Shown here piece by piece: positions 16,193 through 22,558 of a stretch of 30,380 nucleotides of DNA; the stretch's first letter is position 1; each line of letters starts with the position of its first letter. The position numbers and the translations under genes were made by a program. The stretch lies in contig JBBISU010000037.1 of NCBI GenBank assembly GCA_037441225.1, positions 1-30,380 on the forward strand, in the 5' to 3' direction. This DNA is from JBBFMJ01 sp037441225 (lineage in GTDB: Bacteria > Acidobacteriota > Thermoanaerobaculia > UBA2201). The notes below the pieces were generated by a model that did not search any database, was not told the DNA's origin, and saw only the letters and a list, made by a program, of their open reading frames with translations.

Positions 16193-17538
16193 GGAAATAT
16201 TTTTGGTCAATTTTTGGCTCTCTTTCTTTTTTTGTAATCTTTATATCTTTTTTGCTCCCAAAGCAACAGACCTATGAATTACATTGGGAAAAGATAAAAG
16301 AAGCAGAAAATCATCCCTATTCCAAGCTTTTAAAAGAATATATTAGAATTAACACAGCACAACCATTTGGAAATACAAGGTCTTCTGCCATTTTTCTTGC
16401 TCTTCTTTTGGAAAAAGAAGGAATAAAATGGGAAATTTTTGAATCAAAAGAAGAAAAAGCAAATCTTATTGCTAAAATTGGTCCAGACAAAGGCACCCCC
16501 ATAATTTTACACCATCATATGGATACAGCAGAAGTAATAGATAGAGAAAAGTGGAAATATGATCCTTGGGAAGGAACAATACATCTTGGTCAATTATATG
16601 GAATAGGTGCAATTGATATAAAATCAATGGGGCTTTGCTTTTTATATGCTTTCATAAAAGCACATAAAGAAAACTGGAATTTAAAAAGACCTATAATTTA
16701 TTATGCCTCCTGTGCAGAAGAAGCCACCTTTGAAGAGGGTTCCAAATGGATGCTTGAAAACCATCCTGAATATTTTCCTCCAAATTCTATATTTCTTACA
16801 GAAGGTGGAATTGCTGAAATGATTACAAATCAGGTGAGGTGGGTTGGAATTGAGATTGGCCAAAAGGGATATGCCTGGTTCAATTTGAAAATTTCAGAGG
16901 AAGAAAAGGAAAAATTAAATGAAGAATTAAAAAAATTGTTTAAAGATGAGGCAGTTCTGCATCCCTTTGTAAAAGCATATATAAAAAATTTAGCAAATTT
17001 TAGAGTAGATTTTTTTAAAAGCTGTCTTGAAGATATTGAAAATTGTATAAAAGGGAAAAAAAGAAAAGAAATTTTTATACCAAATTATCTTAAAAATTTA
17101 ATATATTCAGAGAGCTATTGGAATAGAAAAAAAGATGGCACCTGGGATTTTATAATTTCAACTCTTTGGGGTGAAAATTTAGGTGATTATGTTAAAAGGG
17201 CAGAGGAGATTTTTAAAAAATATAAATTAAGTTATAAGTTAACAAAATTACCAGAGGCAAATTTTTCTGATCCAAATACAAAGGAATTTGAAGAAATAAA
17301 AAATGTTTTTTATAACTTTTTTAAAGTCCCTGTATTTTACTACATTCCTCCAGTTTCTCTTACAGAAGCTTGCCTTTTTAGAGAAAAGGGTATTTTAGCA
17401 TATGGTTTTTGTCCAGTGAGATATACAATTTTTGATTCTTTTAATATGAATTTATATGATGAAAGGGTATATTTACCTTATTATTTAGATGGTTTAGAAA
17501 TATCTGAAAAAATATTAAAGGAACTTGCAACTATGTGA
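16174..17538 (+). CDS. Membrane-anchored M20-family hydrolase, possibly inactive
   Basis: A 454-residue M20-type protein with an N-terminal membrane anchor (about 10-29) facing the periplasm. I chose the ATG at 16174, MEKKKLRKYF, over an in-frame ATG at 16156 because the basic stretch then directly precedes the anchor. Present: HHHMDTAEV (zinc ligand and base positions), GIGAIDIKSMG (bridging Asp) and SCAEEATFEEG (catalytic Glu pair). Absent: the GGHS segment of the lid domain, and the last zinc-ligand His; in NLYDERVYLP the position four before the Glu is Asn (codon 17449-17451). It may be a pseudo-enzyme or use an altered metal site. It overlaps YfhO-like gene 1 and stops just before the pilA promoter. 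Confidence 0.8.
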   Translation: MEKKKLRKYFWSIFGSLSFFVIFISFLLPKQQTYELHWEKIKEAENHPYSKLLKEYIRINTAQPFGNTRSSAIFLALLLEKEGIKWEIFESKEEKANLIAKIGPDKGTPIILHHHMDTAEVIDREKWKYDPWEGTIHLGQLYGIGAIDIKSMGLCFLYAFIKAHKENWNLKRPIIYYASCAEEATFEEGSKWMLENHPEYFPPNSIFLTEGGIAEMITNQVRWVGIEIGQKGYAWFNLKISEEEKEKLNEELKKLFKDEAVLHPFVKAYIKNLANFRVDFFKSCLEDIENCIKGKKRKEIFIPNYLKNLIYSESYWNRKKDGTWDFIISTLWGENLGDYVKRAEEIFKKYKLSYKLTKLPEANFSDPNTKEFEEIKNVFYNFFKVPVFYYIPPVSLTEACLFREKGILAYGFCPVRYTIFDSFNMNLYDERVYLPYYLDGLEISEKILKELATM

Positions 17539-17550
17539 CAATAATTGTCA
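17536..17550. promoter_or_regulatory. Palindrome upstream of the pilA sigma54 promoter
   Basis: TGACAATAATTGTCA, perfect 7-bp arms around a central A, starting on the stop codon of the M20 gene and centred about 51 bases before the predicted pilA start. The half-site contains TGTC, the core reported for PilR sites. Candidate activator or repressor site. Confidence 0.45.
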
Positions 17551-17567
17551 ATAAGGGGTTAAAAATC

Positions 17568-17583
17568 TGGCATAAAAATTGCA
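17568..17583 (+). promoter_or_regulatory. Sigma54 (-24/-12) promoter of pilA
   Basis: TGGCATA-AAAA-TTGCA: GG at 17569-17570 and GC at 17581-17582 with exactly 10 bases between, matching the sigma54 consensus. Expected start near 17594, a leader of about 26 bases with AAAGGAGGTG before the ATG. The same CTGGCATA-N4-TTGCA core precedes pilY1. Confidence 0.88.
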
Positions 17584-17619
17584 TAATAATTTACGAGAAT
17601 ATAGAAAGGAGGTGAAAAT

Positions 17620-18272
17620 ATGAAGAAAAAAGGTTTTACACTTATTGAGTTATTAATTGTTGTAGCAATCATTGGTATTATTGTTGCAATAGCAATTCCA
17701 AATCTTTTATCAGCAGTCCAGAGGTCCAGGCAAAAAAGGACAATGGCAGATATGAGAGCAATTGCAAATGTTTGGGAAACCTACTATGTAGATTACAGCT
17801 ACTACTACACTGCTGGGCACTGCAATACTTATGATGCAGCAGGTGGTGAGTTTGATAGTAGCCTTGATTATGCAGTCTTGTCAGCTTTATTAACTCCAAC
17901 TTACATTGCAGTTCTTCCACAAAATGATGGGTGGAATAATGGTTTTTACTTTTCTATTGCAGGAAATCCCGCCCAGGCATATGGAATTACTTCCTTTGGA
18001 AAAGATCTTTCATCTGATACCTTTTGTGGTATAACAAAGTTTTTTGACAATGATATTACTTTTGCAGTTGGACACTTTACTGAATGGCCTGAAGGTGCAC
18101 AANNNNNNNNNNNNNNNNNNNNNNNNNNNNNNNNNNNNNNNNNNNNNNNNNNNNNNNNNNNNNNNNNNNNNNNNNNNNNNNNNNNNNNNNNNNNNNNNNN
18201 NNCAATGATATTACTTTTGCAGTTGGACACTTTACTGAATGGCCTGAAGGTGCACAAAAATCAGGCACATAG
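17620..18272 (+). CDS. pilA: Type IV major pilin, GspG-like (interrupted by N gap)
   Basis: Prepilin with leader MKKKG, cleavage before F6 and the conserved Glu at mature position 5 (GFTLIELLIVVAIIGII). The frame enters a 100-N gap after codon 161. Merging the two identical 55-bp flanks gives an uninterrupted 165-residue protein ending GAQKSGT with TAG at 18270-18272. The globular part has the GspG-like NDGWNNGFYF and GKDLSSD segments and two cysteines (HCNTYD, DTFCGIT) that may form a disulfide. The mature protein has 24 Phe/Trp/Tyr in 160 residues, with the cluster YYVDYSYYYT just after the long helix. A perfect sigma54 promoter and very strong Shine-Dalgarno site suggest high, regulated expression. 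Processed by PilD (21836-22558). Confidence 0.9.
18048..18102 (+). repeat. 55-bp direct repeat, left copy at the gap
   Basis: Identical over 55 bases to 18203-18257 and ends exactly at the first N. Most simply the same genomic stretch present twice because two contig ends were not merged. Confidence 0.95.
18103..18202. other. Assembly gap, 100 N
   Basis: Exactly 100 N, a conventional unknown-length filler. Because both flanks are the same 55-mer, the true gap length may be negative (a 55-base overlap); alternatively a tandem repeat or strain variant was collapsed here. Confidence 0.97.
18203..18257 (+). repeat. 55-bp direct repeat, right copy at the gap
   Basis: Starts exactly at the first base after the N run and repeats 18048-18102 without a mismatch; continues into the last codons of pilA. 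Confidence 0.95.
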
Positions 18273-18276
18273 GATT

Positions 18277-18792
18277 ATGGAAAAGAAAAAGGGGCGGGTA
18301 AAATCCGCCCCTTATGGTTTTACCCTTGTAGAATTAATGGTTTGCCTTGTCATTATTGGGCTTCTTTCTGCAATTGTTATAAACAACGCAGCAATTGCTA
18401 TTCAAACAGCAAGGCAAAGAAGTTCAATGGCAAATATGAGGAATGCTGCTGTAATTGTCACTTATTTTCAACTTGAGTACAATAAATTTCCCCAATGTAC
18501 AGATGAACCAGGAGATATAGATATGACAACTGTTGGAACTTGGGGTTCTTGTTTGCTAAAGGATATAAAGCCAATATTGGTGCCTCCAAGTCCAGAAACA
18601 CTTTTACAAGAGTTTGAGACAAAAGATTCCTGGCAGAATGAATTGGTTTATGAATCAGATGGAAATAATTATATAATTAGATGTTATGGAAAAAATGGAA
18701 AAGATGATGGTCCTATAAGCCCAGAAACAAGGCACCAGTATGATTTAGATATTTATCTTGAAAACGGCATATTTACTGCTTCTCCTTTTTAG
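18277..18792 (+). CDS. Second type IV pilin / GspG-like pseudopilin
   Basis: A 171-residue prepilin: leader MEKKKGRVKSAPYG, cleavage before F15, Glu at mature position 5 (FTLVELMVCLVIIGLL), then a GspG-like body with KDSWQNELVYESDG, NYIIRCYGKNGKDDG, the calcium-loop region of major pseudopilins. It starts 4 bases after the pilA stop with only a weak AGGA site and must be read as a separate gene, not as a fusion across the gap. Its first codons encode a GC-rich hairpin (18291-18311), giving an unusually long basic leader. Four Cys could form disulfides. It may be a minor pilin or alternative fibre subunit made at a lower level than PilA. The next gene overlaps its end by 35 bases. Confidence 0.87.
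   Translation: MEKKKGRVKSAPYGFTLVELMVCLVIIGLLSAIVINNAAIAIQTARQRSSMANMRNAAVIVTYFQLEYNKFPQCTDEPGDIDMTTVGTWGSCLLKDIKPILVPPSPETLLQEFETKDSWQNELVYESDGNNYIIRCYGKNGKDDGPISPETRHQYDLDIYLENGIFTASPF
18291..18311 (+). terminator. Terminator-like hairpin between the two pilin genes
   Basis: Stem GGGGCGGG with CCGCCCC preceded by a T (7 GC pairs plus one G-U), loop of 5 (TAAAA), flanked upstream by AAAAGAAAAA and downstream by TTATGGTTTT. Strikingly GC-rich for this DNA. It lies within codons 5-12 of the second pilin, so it may act as a partial terminator or as an mRNA-stabilising 3' end for pilA. Confidence 0.6.
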
Positions 18793-20017
18793 CAGTATAA
18801 CTTTTGCAGAAGAATCTTTAAATTATTTAAAAAGATACATAAGTATAGATACAAAAAATGGCACCAAAGAAGGGGTTTATTTTTTTAAAGAAATTTTTGA
18901 AGAAAATAATATTGAATTTAAAATAATTGAAAATGGTGAAAAGCCATCAATAATTGCAAAAATTGAAGGAAGAGATAAGAGTTTAAAGCCCTTTCTTTTA
19001 ACCCATCATATTGATTGTGTCCAAGAAGGTTCTGAATTGGAGGAATATGAAAATTATTTAGAAGGAAGTTGTTTGCTGGATGATAAATCCTTAGGAATTG
19101 CCCAACTTGTTGCTTTTCTTGAAGCAAATAAAAGAAAACCAAAAAGAGGAATTTATTTTTTAGCTGTATCGGATGAAGAAAATGGAGGAAAAGAAGGTGT
19201 AAAATTTATAATTGAAAAAGGTCTTTTGCCAGATGTCTCTTTTGTCTTGGGCGAAGGGGGGAAGGCATCTTCTGCAACGGATAAGAAGTTATCCCTTGCA
19301 ATTTCAAACACAGAAAAAGGTGCTTTATGGCTTGAAATTGAAATTCAACTTTCAGGGGGGCATAGTGCTTCAGGAAATGATAATATTTTAAGGAATTATT
19401 TAAAAAAAATTTATTCACTTCCAAAAAGTTTCCCTTATTACGGGAAATTAAAAGAACTTCAAGATTATTTATTATGGTATAAGGATGCCTTTCCAAGGAA
19501 GAGAGAGATTCCAAAAAATTATGAAGAAGTAGAAAGAAATGATAAGATTTTTGTTTCTTCAACCCTTGCTATAACAAAAGTTGAAACAGATGGAGGAAAA
19601 AATAATTTACCTTCAAAGATAATTTTAAACTTGGACATCAGGACTTCTGATAAGGAAAGCCATCAAAGAATTTTGGATTTTTTAAAAAAAGAATTTGAAG
19701 GTGCAAAAATTAAAAAAATATTGGAAGTTTATCCATCCAAAGAAACACCTCCAGAGGACATATATTTTAAGAAATTGTTAAAGATTTTAAAGGAAATCTA
19801 TCCACATTTACCAATTGGTCCTTCCATAAACCCTGGATTTTCTGATTTAAGTTATTTGAGAGAAAAAGGGATTCCATCCTTTGGATTTAATCCATTTTTT
19901 TTAAATTATTATCATTTGGAGACAGTTCATAAAAAAGGTGAAAGAATGCCAAAGGAAATATTTTTGGAAGGCGTTGAACTTATGAAAAAAATTGTTTTAA
20001 GATTTTGTGAAGAATAA
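18758..20017 (+). CDS. Exported M20-family zinc hydrolase
   Basis: A 419-residue M20 peptidase/amidohydrolase with a signal peptide (LKTAYLLLLLFSSITFAEE, read with initiator Met; TTG start). The catalytic set is complete: THHIDCV (H, D), LLDDKSLG (bridging Asp), SDEENGG (Glu pair), LGEGG, the lid-domain GGHSASG and a final VHKKGERM zinc His. It should be active in the periplasm on a peptide, acylated or amidated substrate not predictable from sequence. Its start lies 35 bases inside the second pilin gene and its stop 11 bases inside the second YfhO-like gene, so it is tightly coupled to the pilin cluster. It is related in type to, but more intact than, the M20 protein at 16174-17538. Confidence 0.85.
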   Translation: MKTAYLLLLLFSSITFAEESLNYLKRYISIDTKNGTKEGVYFFKEIFEENNIEFKIIENGEKPSIIAKIEGRDKSLKPFLLTHHIDCVQEGSELEEYENYLEGSCLLDDKSLGIAQLVAFLEANKRKPKRGIYFLAVSDEENGGKEGVKFIIEKGLLPDVSFVLGEGGKASSATDKKLSLAISNTEKGALWLEIEIQLSGGHSASGNDNILRNYLKKIYSLPKSFPYYGKLKELQDYLLWYKDAFPRKREIPKNYEEVERNDKIFVSSTLAITKVETDGGKNNLPSKIILNLDIRTSDKESHQRILDFLKKEFEGAKIKKILEVYPSKETPPEDIYFKKLLKILKEIYPHLPIGPSINPGFSDLSYLREKGIPSFGFNPFFLNYYHLETVHKKGERMPKEIFLEGVELMKKIVLRFCEE

Positions 20018-21857
20018 ATTTTTTTTATTTTTTTCAATTTTTTTTATATCTTTGATCTTCCTTTATCCATTATTATTTAATAAATTTTATTCTTTTAGGG
20101 ATACATTTTTATACATAATCCCTTTAAAATTTTTTTTAATAGAGAAATTAAAAGATGGGCAAGTTGCCTGGTATAACCCTTATAATGGAGGAGGGGAGTA
20201 TTTTTTACTTAATCCTCAAATAAATCTTTTTTACCCCTTAACATATCTTTTTTTTCTTCCTCCCCATATTGCTTTTCAATTATTTCAACTTTTTCAAATT
20301 TTAATTTGCTTTATTGGAATTTTTCTTTTATCTAAAAGTTATGGTTTAAATGAAAAAGAATCAATTTTTAGTGCTTTTTCAGTTATATTTTCTGGCTTAT
20401 TTTTATCTTTATGGGATTTGTCTTTTGAGATGGGTTGTCTTTCTTTTTCTTTTTTAACATTGTGGTCCTTAAAGGAAAAAAGGTATAATTTTTTCCTTTT
20501 ATTTTTTTCCTTAATTTTTTTTTCAGGAGAGCCCTTTACATTTTTTTTATTTTTATTATTTCTCATATTTTTTGTTTTTATTGAAAAAATTAGTTTTAAG
20601 AAAATTTTAAAGCCCTTTGCAATTTTAATTGTATTTTTTTCAGGTATTTTATTTTCAATAATTTCAATTCTTCCCTATACCACAAGAACAGAAAAAAGCT
20701 CTCTTGTTTTTGAAGGAATAAATTATAAAAAAATTTTATCCCTTTCCTCAGGCACTGCTTCCTTTTACAATACAAATGAATACTCTTACATTCCAGTTTT
20801 ATTTTTTGGAACTTATATTTTCTTTAATTTTTTGCAATCTTTATTTTCAAAGGGAAGAAATAAATATTATCTAATTCCTTTTTTCTTTTTTTTAATATTA
20901 AGTATGGGTACAAATGGAATGTTTTCCTTTTTATATAAAATACCTCCCTTTTCTTTTTTAAGATACCCTGAAAGATTTTTGCCTCTTACTTTAATCCCAA
21001 TGGTAATTGAATCCTTTGAGAAAAAAGAAAAAAAATTACTTCCCTTCCTTTTGCATTTTTCTTTAATAATTATTTCATATATCTTATTTTTTCCAAAAAG
21101 TTTTATTTTCTTATTACCTTTAATTTCACTTATTTTATTATTTTTAATCCCAAAGGACTCAAAATTATTATTTTTTCCAATTTTTTTTGATTTAGTCCTA
21201 TCTTTACCCCTTTTCACAATCCAGGAATTTAAAATTCCAAAAATCCAGTTTGATATAAAAAACCCTGCCCTTAAAAGAATTTTTATACCTGAAAAAAATA
21301 TAATCTATTTAAAATATCTTTATCCTAATAACTATTTCACAAAAGAAAGTGATTTAAAAGGTATAAATTCCCTTGAAAGTTATACAAATTTGTTTTATCC
21401 AATTTCAACAAATTTTACTCCAAGCCCATTGCCTTTAAAAATTTACAATGAATCTTTAAAAGATAAAGAATTTTTTTTATCCTGTGAATATTTTGGAATA
21501 ATTGAAAAGGAAGAATTAAAGTGGCTTAAGATTAAATCTATCCCAATAATTGAGGAAGAATTTTCAAATTTTAAAATTTTATCTGATGGCTTTAAATTTG
21601 ATTTAGTTTTAAAAAAAGAAAAGGATATAACTTTAAGGTTTTTAAATTTGCCTTTTACAAAGGTTAAAGCCAATGGAAATATTATTAAAGTTGATAAGAA
21701 AGATAAATTTATAAAATTTAAATTAAAAGAAGGAAATTATAATATCAAAGTTTCCTTTACCCCAATAATTTTAAAAATAATTTATTTTATATCCCTTTTG
21801 CTATGGTTTTTCTTTTTATGTTATCTTATTATTATATGGATTATGCAATTGTTTTAA
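20007..21857 (+). CDS. YfhO-like polytopic membrane protein 2 (GT-C type)
   Basis: A 616-residue membrane protein with many hydrophobic segments and a short C-terminal beta-rich part (about 525-585) before a last membrane helix. The first outer loop repeats the features of copy 1: SFRDTF after the first segment, then DGQVAWYNPYNGGGEYFLLNP and FYPLTYL. The RTEK-type loop (TTRTEKSSLVFEG) also matches TTRAEKEKFYED of copy 1, so the two are paralogues. GTG start overlapping the M20 stop by 11 bases. Likely a lipid-linked sugar transferase or related GT-C enzyme; acceptor unknown. It overlaps pilD by 22 bases, so it is made with the pilus processing enzyme. Confidence 0.72.
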   Translation: MKNKFFLFFSIFFISLIFLYPLLFNKFYSFRDTFLYIIPLKFFLIEKLKDGQVAWYNPYNGGGEYFLLNPQINLFYPLTYLFFLPPHIAFQLFQLFQILICFIGIFLLSKSYGLNEKESIFSAFSVIFSGLFLSLWDLSFEMGCLSFSFLTLWSLKEKRYNFFLLFFSLIFFSGEPFTFFLFLLFLIFFVFIEKISFKKILKPFAILIVFFSGILFSIISILPYTTRTEKSSLVFEGINYKKILSLSSGTASFYNTNEYSYIPVLFFGTYIFFNFLQSLFSKGRNKYYLIPFFFFLILSMGTNGMFSFLYKIPPFSFLRYPERFLPLTLIPMVIESFEKKEKKLLPFLLHFSLIIISYILFFPKSFIFLLPLISLILLFLIPKDSKLLFFPIFFDLVLSLPLFTIQEFKIPKIQFDIKNPALKRIFIPEKNIIYLKYLYPNNYFTKESDLKGINSLESYTNLFYPISTNFTPSPLPLKIYNESLKDKEFFLSCEYFGIIEKEELKWLKIKSIPIIEEEFSNFKILSDGFKFDLVLKKEKDITLRFLNLPFTKVKANGNIIKVDKKDKFIKFKLKEGNYNIKVSFTPIILKIIYFISLLLWFFFLCYLIIIWIMQLF

Positions 21858-22558
21858 TCCTCGGATTGATATGGGGTTCCTTTGCAAATGTTTGTATATG
21901 GAGAATCCCTCAAGGAATTTCAATAATTCATCCAAGATCCCATTGCCCAAAGTGTAAAGCACATATCCCTTTTTATGATAACATTCCGATTCTCTCATTT
22001 ATTTTACTTAAAGGTAAATGTAGAAATTGTTATGAAAAAATTTCTTTCCTTTATCCAATTGTTGAAATTTTAACAGCGCTATTAGCAATTTTAAGTTATA
22101 TAAAAGGTGGTTCTTCACTCCTCACAATTTATTATTTTTCTTTGTCTTTCCTTTTCTTGCTCCTTCTTTTTATGGATTTAAAATTTAGAATTTTGCCTGA
22201 TTCAATAACTTTAGGAGGGGCTTTTTTTTCATTTTTCTATTCTCTTTTATTTAAAATTTATCCTTCTTCAATTGAAAGACTTGCCGGAGGAGCTGCTGGC
22301 TCATTTTTGTTCCTTTTTATTTTAATTATTTATTTTTTTATTAAAGGAATATATGGGCTTGGATATGGAGATGTAAAGCTTATTTCTTTCATTGGAATAG
22401 TTTTTGGAGTACCAGATTTCCTATATGTAATTATAGGTGCTTCAATTCTTGCAATATTATTTTATTTTCCAGTTAGCATATTAAAAAAGAAAAAATGGAT
22501 TATTCCTTTTGGGACTTTTTTATCCTTTTTTAGCATTTTTTATTTTTTTTTCAAATGA
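21836..22558 (+). CDS. pilD: Prepilin peptidase / N-methyltransferase
   Basis: A 240-residue inner-membrane aspartyl protease that removes prepilin leaders and methylates the new N-terminal Phe. The zinc-binding pairs CPKC (C37, C40) and CRNC (C62, C65) of the methylase domain and the two catalytic Asp in MDLKFRILPD (D114) and GYGDVKL (D179) are present, with about eight membrane segments. I chose the ATG at 21836 (MDYAIVLILGLIWGSF), the usual family start; an in-frame ATG at 21803 would add 11 residues inside the YfhO-like gene. Substrates in this window are the two pilins, FimT, PilV and PilW. It overlaps the kinase gene as ATGA. Confidence 0.95.
   Translation: MDYAIVLILGLIWGSFANVCIWRIPQGISIIHPRSHCPKCKAHIPFYDNIPILSFILLKGKCRNCYEKISFLYPIVEILTALLAILSYIKGGSSLLTIYYFSLSFLFLLLLFMDLKFRILPDSITLGGAFFSFFYSLLFKIYPSSIERLAGGAAGSFLFLFILIIYFFIKGIYGLGYGDVKLISFIGIVFGVPDFLYVIIGASILAILFYFPVSILKKKKWIIPFGTFLSFFSIFYFFFK

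Noticed and set aside
18048..18257. CRISPR or a true tandem repeat around the gap
   Set aside because: Only two copies, both inside pilin coding sequence, abutting the N run exactly; the k-mer overlap explanation is simpler.
17620..18272. Call of a conductive e-pilin
   Set aside because: Aromatic content is high, but there is a run of 45 residues without aromatics in the N-terminal helix and the protein is much longer than Geobacter e-pilins.
17620..18792. A single long pilin-pilin fusion protein
   Set aside because: It exists only because the frame runs through the Ns. Merging the repeated 55-mer restores a stop at 18270-18272 and a separate second pilin with its own leader and cleavage site.
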